A stretch of 64,000 bases of DNA from Sclerodactyla briareus (GCA_026419785.1 JAODTK010005549.1:186001-250000); one strand, 5' to 3'; shown: positions 36,201 to 49,835, numbered from the stretch's first letter. A program made the numbers and translations. The notes: a model not told the origin generated them from the sequence alone.

Positions 36201-39200
36201 ATTTTACCTTACTTGTGTCCGTTCGGTGGAGGGGCCGCTAAACAAATGGTGCTCCGCCATACGGGAAATCTCACTCAACAATAAGGCGATTATCGAAACA
36301 CTTCTTGTGTTGACAAAGCATATTTGTTCAACGACAAGCGGCGGGGGCCTCTCTGTGAATGATCGGCTTAGCCAGGGCAATTACAATTCGAGCAGGACGA
36401 GGTCGTACCGCTGTGCTTGTCTCCCTACTTAGGAGGTGCGCGCCAATTGACAAATGTCTCCATTCGCACCTCCATAAAAAAAAAAAAAAAATCTCAAACC
36501 TAATTAAATGCGGCTCTACTGGATCAGGACAACTGATCTATGTACATGTCAATCATAAATACTGCCTGAATAAAGATAGAAGAAACCTGACACTAGCCCC
36601 CCCCCCCCCCCACCTCACAGACGAGGTGCCCATGGTTGATTTCCGATGAAGTAGAGAAGCTAATTGGGAACGACAAGCAGTAGGCAAATCGTATAAATGT
36701 AGGAATATTGATTGAAGCACGGGGCACAACGGGTAGGCTTGACTTTCCTGCTACTCTTACTAGACGGGCTTTGATGACTGCTGTGCAACGTCCCCCTGCT
36801 ACTATCGCACAACATCTGGTGAACAAGTCCGATCTATCTTTGTGTAGGCAGTAGTGGGGACTGCCATGACAAATTTCAATCGAGGAACAACTGCAGGGTG
36901 ATATACAGGGCTAATAATATGCTGGATAAAAACTGAATGCGCTAGTCCAAACGGTAAGTTCATAGGACTTTCCGTTGCGGAGTTATATTCATTTGAAGTT
37001 TTGTAATGTGAAAGCAGGTGTATTGCCAATGATCGAACTGCACCCACTCAGCAATGGATAAATGTTGTCAGACTTCACAAACCCTGCAACATTCTTGTTT
37101 TCTATTGAAATCCAAACATTATTTCACTCGAAAAGCATTTAGTTGGATTGTTAGAGGATGCTGTAGGGGGTAGTGTGAGGTGTTGGATGTACTTGTAGTG
37201 ATACTAATGACAACAGAACTCATGCTAATTGTTGACTTATTCAACATTATGAAAACAATCAAATACCAACATAATTCCTGTGTATCCATGTGTGACGTTC
37301 ATGCAGCATGACCCTCAATGGGATTTCCCCAATTCTCCACGAATTTCCAACTTGAAGGCCATAACTTCACATAGGAACAATGTATTGAAAAGGGGTTTGG
37401 ACCGATAGATCAGTTTTTCCATTCTAATATAACCTCTGTGTATCAAGCCTGCAATTTGTCCCTTAGGGGAATGATCATTTTTCCGTTTGAAAATAACAGC
37501 CTGCTCATGTTCAGTATATCAATCACTGCAGGTTTAGCTATGCTTTGGGTTTGTGGCGTATACAAAGTGTTGTTTGTTGTTTGCACATTGATCGCATCTA
37601 ATCATTTTATGTATGACTTTTGTATTCAAGTGTTATTTACTGTAGCTTGGGCATATACCCCAGTCCGCTTGAATGGGTCTAGCATGAGGCCACGCAACCG
37701 GTGCCGGGCCCAGTTTGATAGATAGTTTTTTTTACCCTTTGCCGTCGGTCTTAACTTAAGACCTGTACAGTGTATAGTGATGTGTAGTTTCTTTGGTTCA
37801 CCTCCTGCGTGCGGTCGGTAGTTCTTCAAAACTTGTGAGGGGATGTGATGAAGGTGGTGGCGGGAGTAATCGAGCTAATGGAAAAAATGCCAGTTCGTCC
37901 CTACCCTTCACCTTCCCTGACATCGCTAATATACATTGGTGATGCCCAACTTTTGTTTACGGTTTATGAGGAGAAGCGACTTGGGGAATAAAAAAAAAAA
38001 TCATCCTTCTTACTGAAAGAAATGGGAAGGTAGAGATCTGATCTGATCATATATTAAAAAGTGTGAAATTAAAGAAATTGGCAAATTTTAGGTGCCTGCA
38101 AAGTAAAAAATTAGCCCATGGTTTAAATTCAATCACGAATCGAATCACGAAAATCACGAATAGACACATCGGATAACAAAAAGGACGATCTGATTCAAGT
38201 ATAAGTAATAAACTAAGGATAAATGAACAGAAATGCCACCAACCCTGGAAACATGAAGATACCACCCTCGAAACCACCTGCACAATCAAGCTGCCCACGG
38301 AAACAAGTTGGGAAATGTAAAAAAGGACAAATCTGATTTAAATATAGAAAAAACATTCGAGAGTACAATATACGGGCCTATGGAGAAATTGCAGTGTGTC
38401 CCTCCACCCCCCTCAACACTCCCCAATGAAACCATGTTACTAACCCAAGTTGTACGTTACCGAGAAAGGCACTGGGTGGTAATACAAAGAAACAGATCCA
38501 TTCCTCTCTAACGGAAGAAAATCTGAAGGTATAGATTGGGTTTATGTGATATTGAAACGAAAGTTTTCAACCATACTAACTTAACAGCCACGACTCACCC
38601 TACACCCTACACAAATTCTTATTAACAAAGTAGCAGATCTGATTGAAGGGGAAATGTATAATGAAACAAATTGACAACCCTGCCAACTTGACACTACACT
38701 CATCTCATAGCCACCTCCACAATCATAGAGGGCTACAGGAAACTAATCCCTAAATATATCCTCGCAGGGAATATTGTGGTTTGTCGTGATGTGCCGGCCG
38801 CCACCGTCGTCGCCGCCGCCGCCAGAAACTTTAGGCGTTACGCTATAACTTTCAAACGCTTAGCCAATCGATCTGAACTTGGTTACACATGTCCGTCATA
38901 TGAAATCTGGATGAGGTTCCGCAAAGGTGGGCATCGCTACAATGTCTGCTGCACTCTATTACAAATACAGAGTTTAGTCCCGAATTCACATGAAAACTTG
39001 GTGAGTGAGACAAAAAGTTGAACCCGAAAAAAACATGACGGTGGTTTCAAAGGTCACCAGAGGTTCCAAATTGACGTTTTGATTAGTTGTTTTAAAACTT
39101 TGTGGATTGAACGAAACGTGGAGAATGTGGACTGCAGTCGGTCGGAACAACAAGTAAGGGCATTTCAAAAGCCCCGAGAAGTCCAAAGGACATGAAATAA

Positions 39201-40310
39201 CATGCGTCTTAACTAAGGTTCCACAAAGGCATATGCGAGGATATTACAGTCGGCGGTGACCCGTTGTCCAATTTGTTAGTTTGAATTCTGTACCAGGGGA
39301 ATAGACCCAAACAAATTCGGAATTAAAAGACAAATAGCTGATCAGACAGATGGGACCAATAGGATACTTGCCATAACAAGTTAAATAGAACAGGCCTGAA
39401 AAACCAACTATCAAACAACACAACGTTATGACATTGCAAGGAAGGAACACGGCGCAGTTCGGAGTGTTGATTGACCATATACACGGAGGACATCCGTTTT
39501 TGTTTTTTTTAAACTATTCCTCCTGCTCTATTGTGAAAGATGCAGACGACACTGCGTTACTGGGCTCAATGTTATTGATGCGGACGTCACGGACATCTAA
39601 ATAAATAGGTTATGGTGATCAGAACATTTACAATTGAAAGTTCGAAAACAAAAGAAATGATATACGATTTAGAAAGCAGTCACGTGTCACTTAGACCAGT
39701 TACAATAACAGTGATTGAAATGAGAGAGTCTCGGAATATAAATATTAGTGTGGTCATGATGATGAGTGAACTGGAAAGATCATGTTTGCGCTACGATGAA
39801 AAAAAAAGGATAAAACCCCGTCTGTACTGCTACGTAAAATGATAAATTGTTTAATGTTAATCCAGAGATATACTTGCCATCCTTTATGACTCTTATCTGT
39901 TCTCTCTGGACATACTGTGTTGTTGTTGGGCGGGGGAACGGGAAAAACTCACATAAAATAATGAATGACATGATCAGCTATAGCCATGTCTTAAACTCCC
40001 TCTATGAGTGTAGTAGGGTGCGAACAAAATTGAAAAACATGTCTCTACTGACAAATATCGCTCTTCATTCATAGGTAGGCTTCACAATGCAGTTTTTACC
40101 AAGTAGTTTTATAATGCTCCCTACTACGCCACCAAGAACTCTTACAGTTTTATCACTTTTGTTAAACTGTTTCACTTCAACGCCGTATAACTCGTATAAC
40201 CTAACGTGTTTCGTTTAGCCTTTTCAGTTAATTTTCCAAAAAACTGACCTGTCCTGCATTATTTTAAATATAACCCAAGCAGACTTGTAATTTTTTCGGG
40301 GCTTTTATTG
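36200..40310. other. spacer with weak internal repeats
   Basis: From about 38035 to 38780 the phrase agatctgattnaa recurs at irregular spacing with ccacctgcacaatca-like echoes, suggesting a decayed tandem repeat. No gene is recognised. A frame at 38767-39000 has splice-like ends but resembles repeat sequence. Confidence 0.4.
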
Positions 40311-40313
40311 AGG

Positions 40314-40372
<59 letters not shown>

Positions 40373-40406
40373 ATCTATCTATCTATCTATTATCTATCTA
40401 TCTATT
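40314..40406. repeat. (TATC)n array
   Basis: About 90 bases of ctat repeat with two small interruptions, directly abutting the next AGGTCA-family copy. Confidence 0.97.
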
Positions 40407-40915
40407 CTTGGTATGTGTGTTCCCCAATAGATGAGTAACGTGAAACCCATTGTTCTTGGGGTTCAGGTCATAGTCATCTGAAAGGACACCAGAGGTCTCA
40501 AAGGCTGAAGACCTTTGTAAACACGAAGTCCAGAATGGTTGGTACGATCAAGTTGCAAATTTGTGAATAGCTTTCCTTATGGGGAGTAAAGAAACCCTAT
40601 GTTTTTTTGGTAACAAGGTCTGGGGAATTTTGGTCAAGAAAAGTAAATTTGTTGAATAGTCGGAGAATCATAATTTGGCCCAAGTTTGCTTTAAACACGA
40701 TAACTCGACTTCAACTGGAATGGAGTGAATCCCTTACTTTGGTATGTGTGTTCCCCCATGATAGTAAGGAACCCTATTTTGGGGGGTCAGGTGACTCAGG
40801 TCAGAGGTCATCTCTGAGGTCACCATAGGCCAAAGTCTGGGAATCTTGAAATTTAGTGTGTTAAGCTTTCCTATCAAGATTATAGGCACTCTATTGGTGT
40901 TGAGAAAAATTTGTC
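40407..40915 (+). repeat. AGGTCA-bearing dispersed repeat, copy 4
   Basis: The same family as 26519. It shows tcttggtatgtgtgttcccc, aacacgaagtccagaatgg, aacacgataactcgac and caggtcagaggtcatctctg in order. Confidence 0.85.
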
Positions 40916-41755
40916 AGATGTGATGTCGCCCATCCTGAGCTGGTGCAATCTCCCATTTGTCCTTGTGGTTGGCTATAGGTGGTCAGACTGAGTCAATGAA
41001 TCACTACGCCTTTCGACTATTATGGTTTATTTTGCTGTGGCATCACCAATTTGAAAGATTTACATACGATAATTGGGTATAAGTTGCCAATATTTCGTTG
41101 TGACTGGACCATTCCGTTTTTTTATAAAACCTAAATGTAATATAAATATTCCGTAGAATTTGTGTAATGGAATAGCCCGACCGACATAAGACAGCGATTG
41201 CGAACTGAATCCGTGAGGGACCTTAATTGAACGTAGGCCTAGCGCTGTGTACTCGACCAGCAATGAGAAGAGTAAGAGCAGCTAAAACATTTTCATCGCC
41301 ATTGGTCGTTAGTTGTGTCGCCTGGGATAATTGAGAATCAAAACAGTCACTGCAATTCCAGTCCTTGGTCCGCGTGCGAATAAAAGCCGTAGGCCTAGTA
41401 TATTGGTCTTCATTACTGTCTCTGGGCGATGGCAGGCACGGCTACGTTGGTGCCCATCTATACGAATACTGGGGCTACCCAGCGTATGGCAACTCACGTG
41501 AGTCTGTGGCTGTTATTCCAGAACAAATATTCCAGTTGGGCCATCACGTAGAAGTAAGTGGTATCGTCGTCTTGTCGTCGTAGTCATATAATCGACATTT
41601 ACTGTCTATTGAGGTGTGGGTTATTCTGAATCTGTAAAGTTCCGTGTTGAGTGTACTGTCCTGAGCAGCTGTGAAATTGGTGGAGAATGGAAAACACCAT
41701 AATTTTCCTGACTGACTGGACAATGGTAGCACTCCTTCGTCATCACTCACAATAG

Positions 41756-42042
41756 CTATAAGTGGTGTAATCACTCTTTATATGACTTTTGCGTATCTGC
41801 TAAGATATCATGAGTTCCTTTCTTCCGTAAACGTAGCTGGATATATCGTTTGGCTGATTGTGGAAGGAGTTCTCGTGACCCTGTACGTCTTGCTCAAAAG
41901 CCACAAGGACAACCCTGGACCGGTAGAGGAAACGAGTGATGTCAAATCAGGAATAATCAATAAAGCCTACAACCCTGGAGTGAAAGATGAAGAGAGTGAA
42001 ACCGATCCTGGACTGAAAAGGAAAAGAGTGATGTCGAATTAG
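41756..42042 (+). CDS. possible terminal exon with two membrane helices
   Basis: After cactcacaatag the frame is open to TAG at 42040-42042. It reads ISGVITLYMTFAYLLRYHEF, then VAGYIVWLIVEGVLVTLYVL, and an acidic, lysine-rich tail with two NPG-containing repeats. That suggests a membrane protein ending in the cytosol. I do not recognise the family and cannot find its upstream exons. An AATAAA at 42293 would suit a 250-base 3' UTR. It is unlikely to be the channel's TM4 by sequence. Confidence 0.35.
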
Positions 42043-42292
42043 GAACACCCAATGATGCCTGCGGCAGTGCCGACGATAGTTAAATGTGAAAGTGGTAGAC
42101 GCACAGATTCAAACCGATCCAGTCAAACTGGAAGAGAAGAAGAGTAGGAGATGTTTTGCAGTGCCACACTTACTAAATGGCTGAAATATCATGAATAATA
42201 CTACACTATGAGTACATAACTTTGGGTGAAAAATTCTTTCCACCATCGGCTGGGTCATTGGAATTGCGATTGCATTTAAAGTTAATGCGTAA

Positions 42293-42298
42293 AATAAA
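42293..42298 (+). terminator. possible polyadenylation hexamer
   Basis: AATAAA in aaaataaataaaggg, 250 bases after the stop of the candidate exon at 41756-42042. Confidence 0.3.
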
Positions 42299-42345
42299 TA
42301 AAGGGACCCATGGACCCTTTGTTGAATTATTTTAATATTTGTGAA

Positions 42346-42362
42346 TCATGTAAATAATAATA

Positions 42363-42393
<31 letters not shown>

Positions 42394-42430
42394 TAATAAT
42401 AATAATAATATAATAATAATAATAATAAAA
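42346..42430. repeat. (TAA)n array
   Basis: About 80 bases of TAA repeat directly before a LINE 3' end. It resembles the tails of the following copies. Confidence 0.95.
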
Positions 42431-42436
42431 TAATAG

Positions 42437-42804
42437 ATATAGCCATCCCACACGACATAGTCGAAAAAGCGGGAGAAGACCGACAAATACCAGGATCACC
42501 GGCTCGAAGTACAAAGAATGTGGATGTCAAAGCAAAAGTTGTACCAGGTAATTGGAGCACTCGGAGCAACATTCAACAACTTCGAAAAATGCCTAAACGA
42601 CATTCCAGGAAAACCAACCGAACCCTCCCTCTGATAAAGACAGCAATACTTGGAAGTGCCCACATCCTGAGACGAGTGCTCGATTTCCCAGAATCCGGGT
42701 TGGACTCCGAGGCCGAGATACAGAAAGATAGATTGTCCAATTGAAGTAAGATTGTGAAGAAAAAGGGGGGATAGGACTAATAATTATGATAATAATAATA
42801 ATAA

Positions 42805-42866
<62 letters not shown>
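42437..42866 (+). mobile_element. LINE 3' end, copy 1, with TAA tail
   Basis: Frame pieces read VKAKVVPG, IGALGATFNNFEKCLNDIPG, and IKTAILGSAHILRRVLDFPE followed by SG. This is the extreme C-terminus of a non-LTR retrotransposon polyprotein. One or two single-base slips interrupt it. It ends in a 90-base TAA array at 42776-42866. Confidence 0.85.
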
Positions 42867-42867
<1 letters not shown>

Positions 42868-43768
42868 ACTGACACAACGGGGAAAAACAGTGGCAGATAC
42901 AATGTCTCATGAATCCAGAATGCCTGAAGGAAAAACCACTCCGTGGTCGGTACCCTCGGCAGATGGAGGAAGTCACAAGCCAAGAAACGGCATTCAAAGG
43001 GTTGTCCAATGCAGGACTAAAAATTGAAACGGAACACTGATAACAGCTGCACAGGACTAGGCCCTGAATACCAAATACCACAGAGCCAGGCCTCCGCCCA
43101 CAACACAACGGACAGCAAGTTCAGAATGTGTGGTGCTCACGATGAAACTGTGAACCACCTGGAGGCAGGATGCCAGAAGAATGGCCCAACGGAGTACCTG
43201 CCAACATAATAAAGTTGCAGACGCCTACATTGGGGGATCTGCAATCACTACGAGATAGTTGTCCCATAACAGCCAGGTTGCCACCACCTGAGGCAGTAAC
43301 GGAGATGAAAGTCAGGATCCTGTACGACTTTGAGCTGTCGAACGGACAGGTCATTCACACGAGAAGTCCAGATCTCGTGGTCCTGATAAGCAGGGAGAGT
43401 AGGCAAATCATAGATGTCGCATACCGAAGATCACAACATCAAAGCAGAGAGAAAGATAAGATCAAACTATCAGGACTGAAGACTGGAGATACAGCGACTA
43501 GTCAGCGCGGAAGTAATCCATTGGTATTTGGGGCGCTGGGGGCTGTAACTTCGAACTTGGAAGGACACCTTCAGAGATACCTGAATCCAGAAACCACCAT
43601 GCAACTTACCAACGCCATCCTGGTACTGCCCCATACTGATACTAGTACTGAAACCTCCCAGAATCCGGTAGGATTCCGAGGTCCGGCGTTAAATATGGTG
43701 TACAACAATACATACATTCCACATTGTAATAGTTTGGAAAATAAAGATAATAATAATAATAATAATAA
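42867..43768 (+). mobile_element. LINE C-terminal region, copy 2, with TAA tail
   Basis: It begins inside the region after the reverse transcriptase: LRGRYPRQMEEVTSQET, AAQDQAL-like, then the zinc-knuckle-like C-x2-C...H-x4-C (FRMCGAHDETVNHLEAGC). The last domain follows, with VRILYDFELSNGQVIHTRSP, DLVVLIS and IIDVAYRRS. It closes with FGALGAVTSNLEGHLQRYLN and the PESG-type end. A short TAA tail is at 43747-43768. Frame slips are present. Confidence 0.88.
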
Positions 43769-43774
43769 TTTTAA

Positions 43775-46550
43775 GGTTTATTTTTGGGCTGCTTCATGCA
43801 TTTGCTGTCGTCGTCGTTTGTATGGCGTCACGTCGTTGTGGTCAGATGGCCGCTGGTCTGAGGTTGGAATGGTATGTGAATCTGTCGTGTGTAAGCCATC
43901 GTTACGCAATAGTCTACTTTCCGCATTGGCATGATCTCGTAGGATAAGATAATTCCCCCGATGACCCTGTTCTGGTTGTTTTCTGTGACTGGCTTGTAGT
44001 ATCGTATCGTATCTATTTGTTAGCTTTCGTTATGGCTGGAGATAAGGATCATACCTTCTGATCCCCAAAACATTAAGTTAGGCTCTCATCTTAGCTAATG
44101 ACTTCTCCTGCTGCCCATTTCCTTCATCGGATTGACAACATAACATGTACGTCCGCCCTGTCTCATATAATAATCCTGAATGGTTACTGGCATCCCTAAC
44201 AATCCAATTCGGACAGTTCCTGGACTGCATAGAGTGTTTGCTTGGACTTTCCTGTTGCTGAGAAATGTATGCATTGGCTATTCGCAATCCAGTTTTACAC
44301 AAACCCTTTTTTTAACCATCATTGATCTCTTCAATGTTTCCTACTTAATATATTCTCAATTTTCATCGCTGGAAACATACCGATCCCCAACTGAGTTCAA
44401 CAGGCTAGGTGTTCCGTGTGTGTCACTAAACCTCGTCGTCCTACTCGTCGCCGTAACTATCCCTCAAGGACGAAGATGGTGTCCTCCCGTCCTAGCTTAG
44501 ACGAGGAGATGTCAGACCGAAGATGACTTTATCGCCTAGTGTTGTATGTATTAGTTAGTTATAGTTCCGTGAGAGCAGTTTACTTAAATGTGCCAATAGC
44601 CAAGAACATAATGATCTTCAAAGTGATTGACTAGTCAGCTCGTCAATTGTAGGTATGTTTTTATAACGCAGCATCCATAACTCATTAAGCTAAATGAGCT
44701 AAGAAAATTTGCATACAAATAACCTGTCTATCTTTTTTATGAAGTGTTATTCCGGACATTGATACTATATCCCCACAATTTGGAATATTATGGTTTCGTC
44801 TTCCCAGCGCGGCTCTGCCGCCGCCTGTCTCCTAGCCGCCGCCGTTTGGAAACAGTTCCGTGTCAACGGCGAAATAAATCTCCACCCCACTGTCGAATTC
44901 ACTGGACTTGCACACATGTTTTATCTGAGAAAAATCTCGGAGAGTTCGAGAGCGAGACGTCGCCGCACTTTCGCCACGATGGTGGACATCTTGGGTTTCT
45001 GACGAATCTATTCCTACGTGATCGTGTGCGAATCGTTTGAGACCACTTTCGTTGTTCCCGTCCGCCCCACTGACCCCCCCCCCCCCCTCCTGTGTCCATT
45101 CTGGATTTTTGGACGACAGATTTTTATGACTCCTGGATACTCTTTGATATCAATTCAAATGAGAATTGACATAGTCGAGACCACTGATTGCTCAAATATG
45201 GGGATAACACTTGGCGGTTACACCCGCCGGACGATTTGTTTGATCCCTGCAGGGTACAGCGAATCCACCAAGGTCAAGTAACTTCAAAGCACCATAGTCA
45301 ACTAGAGGTGTATGCTTTACAGGCCGCACGTCCTTGGTAAAATGAAGAAAAGGGGAAATCTCAAAGGGGAAGGAGGAAAGAAAAAGATAAAGAGTGGGAG
45401 GCAAGACGAAAAACTCTGGGAGGAGAGATTAATAGAGGAGAAAGCCTAACAAAACTGGGGTACGAGACAGAAGACAAGAGGTAGAGGCAAACGAAAAAAA
45501 AGGACAACACGAATATGGAACGAACAAAAACCGTTAAATGTGGTCCAGGTGGAGCGCGAACGAGACTAATACCCCCTATTGGAATTTTTCGGCAACCCCC
45601 GAATAAAACCAAAAAACATTATGCAGACGTACAAGGTGAACAGATCTGCTAATATATCATTCTGGAAATAAAACGAGACAGTTTATTTAAATACCCATGT
45701 TTACGGTAATTCATGTGTTCGTCATTGTCAGCAGAATATTCCACAATTGAAAAAGATGGGAGAAAGAGGGATGGGCAGTTGGTAGAGGGGTAGATAGGGT
45801 TAGAGAGAGGGAGGAGGGCATGAAGGGAGACGTGAGGGTGTTGAGCGGAAAGGGGGAGCGAGATAGACAATCAAAAGGGAAAACAAATCTAGAAAACAAT
45901 AGCAGATGGTAAATTCGAAACTTCGGCCCAATAGAAACGATCGAGAACATATATACCAGCGCCCCCCCCCCCCCCCCCCCCCCTGGACCACGACTACGGC
46001 GACCCCGACCGGCCCAATAGGCTATCAATAGCCTTCCATTTTATTTATTCCTACTCGATACCACATTGTTACTAAGCAGTTCGCTCACAAGCCTCCCCCA
46101 CAAATTCGAGGTTAAGAAGCCAGGAAAGGTTTTGAGTGAAAATATTTGATTGTGAGATGATATATTTCACAGAATAAAAACTGGTGCGGAAGGCTCCCTG
46201 TTATTCCACTTTTTATTGTTTTGGTTATCCTCCAATTCAGGTATCTTACAAACCCCCCCCTTCTGTCTTTCCTATATTCCCTTTCTCTGCTCTCTGTTCT
46301 CTCTTGTGTAGTGAACAGGCTTAGTATAAGTTATATGAGTTGTCAAAGAAAAATCAATCTTGAAACATACCGACTCTATACTTACACACATACACGCTTA
46401 AGGTAATTCTGGGTCGTTACACCATCGTGGTTTTTTGTTTCCGTGGTGTGCTCTATAGAAAGCACATTGGAGACACTGGGTTCTGACCTCGCGAACATCG
46501 GTAACACTTTGCTATTGCCATTTCCGAAATACCCGCGCTCTAGTCAGTAG
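43775..46550. other. spacer, nothing recognised
   Basis: It contains a 23-base C run at 45961 and a purine-rich stretch at 45340-45480. No conserved exon is seen. Confidence 0.4.
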
Positions 46551-46554
46551 TCAA

Positions 46555-46800
46555 AATATTTTGCGGGAGATTTCAACTTACCACACGTGGACCTGGTTAA
46601 AAATACTGTGGCAAGCAGCCAGATATGATTGGCATTGCGCACAGACACATCCACACCAAATACTGGTCTATGCCCAAGGGCTCACCTTAGAAACGGTTTG
46701 CTATTTTCTACTAATGTCCTCAGGTGTCGGTACAAACATTTTAACATTACCTGTAGACTCAGATCATACATTGTCTCCGGCCAACTTCCAAAACGCTCCA
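46555..46800 (+). mobile_element. LINE endonuclease-domain shard
   Basis: Reads FAGDFNLPHVDLVKNTVASS and, in shifted frames, NGLLFSTNV and a decayed SDHDIV-like stretch. GDFNLP is the APE-type endonuclease signature of Jockey/CR1-like LINEs. Heavily broken. Confidence 0.65.
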
Positions 46801-46809
46801 TCACAGAGA

Positions 46810-49130
46810 GGGTACATGGAAAGTCCCTGTCAATGAACTGTGGGGGCGGATTCAAAAACGAACGTTGCTTCTGGTCACTGGACAGCTCAACATACCATCG
46901 ATTATTCACCAGAAGCAGATTGATTATTTTTTTTCTTTACGAAGCGATAGCGAAGCCAGTGCGCCTAAATTGCCTCCTGGCAGAACGATATCATTTACTG
47001 TCAACAGTATTTTCTGACGTCGACCTCTCTTGACCCCCAGACCCCGACGACTTTCGACCTGCATTTTCGCAAAACAAAAACAAGAAATCCATATTTGACC
47101 TTCTGGTGACCTTAAATTATCGTCAAAACGTTTTTTTTTCGCGGGACCATGTTTTGTCCGCACCCACCCAGTTTCGTGTACATCGGACTAACTCTGTATT
47201 TTCGTGTAAAACCTCTCCTGCAAAAGAGGGGGCAGCAGACATGCAGTGATGCCCATTTCGACTCCATCCAAAAAGATTTCCATGGTGGACATGTGTAACC
47301 AGTTCCATATAATCGGACAAAGCGTTAGAGAGCTATTGCGCTAACTCTTAACAATTTCCCGGCGGAGACGGAAACGTTGGCTACACCCCCGAACCATATA
47401 AAGAGTTTTGCTAGAATGTATTGCCACTTTGCCCTGACTACTCTAGCCGCCTTCTCATCATTCCCCTCCTGATGATAATTAAGGGATACCTCACTGAAAA
47501 GTAACAACCGGAGGGTGACCTACTCTTGATAATCATTGTATCCGAGTAAATATGCTCAACCTAAGGCATTGGACTGTTGATAATGTAACTCCTCAATTGG
47601 GCCTGGGTAGAAGCTATCGAGAGGTAAGTAAATTTGTGATTGTCTTGAGTTCGTAATAAATAGAATTCATATACTTTATTGGTTTCCCTGCATTCTAATA
47701 ATTGGCCACAAAGTTTCATTCTGACTCATGTCGAATCGCCATTCGAACCCCTTCTCCCTCTTGCATAGAGAAAATTGGAAGAATTTATAATTATCTGTAA
47801 TCATTTTTTAGTGCGGGGGCAGTCATAGAAATTGTAATACTTTATCCCAATCAGCTCACTCAGGTGCACTCTTTAGGCTTTAGTTTTTGTTGTTTTTGAA
47901 ATAGTTGCCATGGTGGACAACTTTTGCGGTCACAAAATCATTCCACTAATCCTTACGTCTACATACCATCGCGCACGTACAACTGACGCTGTACTGTAAA
48001 CAAAACAACACCTGTTGGTGTACGAGCAACAGTGTCCGAATATAAATCTGCTTGAATTGCAAGCACGAACCCATCGCCAGCGCTGCTAGTCTGGCTCCAC
48101 GAACCACACTACAACACTAGGCTAGTAAGGCGACGCCTCATCGCTCCAAATTTCAGGTGTCCAAAACACGAATACTATTACTAACGCATCTACCTCAAAA
48201 TTTCAACCCCGGTAATGAACATAGTCTCGGTGCACATGGCAAGTATCTCCTCAAACTTAAATCATTTCGCCTTCGGATACGACTAAAATGTTTTACCGCC
48301 TGCGTTACGATACAGTCCATCTCAACGTTTACAAAAAATTAGGCTACACCACTCGTCAGTTTAGAGATGAATAAACGTCGGAAATCCCACGCCTTCGACT
48401 CGGGGTTTTTTAGCCTCCACGATGACGTCTTCATCAGCTGTCTTAAATGCAACAAACGACCTCGACACCCTCGCTATTATCCCCTAAGTATTGAGTGTAT
48501 TTCCCGTCAGTTAACAAGAAAAAATTAAAAGAATTTAATTTGATGGGGGAGGACTCCACAGTAGATTTGATACTGTGATAGAAATTGATAACAAGGGTTT
48601 GAAAGGCTTCAAGCGCATCCCTCTTCTCAAATGATTATTTTGCACTAATCTCTTGATTGATAAATAGGCCTGTATCGCCCAGGGCATGCTAACTACAGAG
48701 CCTGGATCCATGTTCCCATCATTCCAGTAGAGTTTTCGTGTGGCTCCCCGCAATGAGGCGGCGGCCCATTGACGTTCCTGCTAATCTTATTCCCTTCGTT
48801 AGATTCTGTGCGCAGCGAAAGCTTCCTCCGGGGATGATCCACCCCGATTTTCCAGATGACAGCCATATATGTCATCGCACTAGGCCTATTATCTTTCAGG
48901 GTTTCCTGACCGTGCTACCAGCCATAACCAATTTAAAAATGGCAAAAAGTGACTGAACCCCCCCCCCCCTTCCCAAGTTAATATCTTTGAAACATTACCT
49001 GTCCAACAGTCAAATATTCATAATTCGTCTCTGCCCCGTCTCCTTCCAAATTCGCAAGGTGCCCGGTGAATATATAACTACCACCAAACCAACAAACGAA
49101 CATCGCTAAACTTTTATCTCTGTAGCTCGG
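46810..49130. other. spacer, nothing recognised
   Basis: No exon, RNA gene or element recognised. Confidence 0.4.
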
Positions 49131-49141
49131 AAAAGACTTTT

Positions 49142-49254
49142 ATTATTCTGATTATTATTAGTAGTAGTAGTAGTAGTAGTATAGTAGTAGTAGTAGTAGT
49201 AGTAGTAGTTGTAGTAGTAGTAGTAGTAATATAAGTAATAGAAGTAGTAGTAGT

Positions 49255-49288
<34 letters not shown>

Positions 49289-49303
49289 TGTAGTAGTAGT
49301 AAC
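49142..49303. repeat. (TAG)n array
   Basis: About 160 bases of tag repeat with a few interruptions (atagtag, tagttgtag, aatataag). Confidence 0.97.
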
Positions 49304-49589
49304 ATTATTGTTGTCGTCCCCGTCGTCGTCGGCAACTTAGATCGTACATAGCATGCTGTCAGGTTGGCTTAGCATGGATGCAGTAATTTTGCCTGAAATA
49401 CATTTTCAAGATGGTATAGGACATATAGATATAGGCCTAATTGCCTTAATAACCACAAATCTTCAACATTGACAGATCAAGATAGTCACAATAGCCCAAT
49501 ACCAGCAAATGATAGGAAAGGTTATTGGATTCTCGAGCCTTATTTTGACATAAAGTCGGTTTTCCTGGCGATGACTTCGTTGCCAGGCT

Positions 49590-49835
49590 GTTGGAGGAGC
49601 TGGTGAGACCTCACTTGGAGCACTCCGTGCAAGCGTGGGATCCCTATTCCGCGAGATAAACTGTTTAAAAGAGAACGCACAAAGAGGGCTACGAGATCGA
49701 TTCACTGTCTGCGAAATTTGCCCTTTATGAGAAAGCGTCTTGATCTGACTTCGATGGAGCTAAGGAGAATTCGGGGTGATTCGATTAAAGTTTTCCTGAA
49801 TTTTCCATGGCTTTGATGACCTTCCTTTCGACTAC
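49590..49835 (+). mobile_element. LINE reverse-transcriptase C-terminal shard
   Basis: In shifting frames it reads LVRPHLEHSVQAWDPY, INCLKRTQRRATRSIHCLRN, LPYEKRLDLTSMELRRIRGD and IKVF with FHGFDDLPFDYFF. This is the standard CR1/Jockey C-terminal order. Several one-base slips occur. Confidence 0.85.

Noticed and set aside
38767-39000. Frame with cag acceptor and gtgagt donor, alanine-rich
   Set aside because: The sequence (taactttcaaacgcttagcc, gatctgaacttgg) has the wording of nearby dispersed repeats, and the protein resembles nothing known.
42332-42983. Poly-Tyr and poly-Ile frames on the minus strand
   Set aside because: Products of the TAA arrays, not genes.
43170-43934. The 254-codon frame as a host gene
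   Set aside because: Its sequence is the C-terminal domain of a LINE polyprotein and it runs into a TAA tail.
44790-45002. Frame starting with a signal-peptide-like stretch (AAACLLAAAV)
   Set aside because: Short, arginine-rich afterwards, no family match and no flanking exon.
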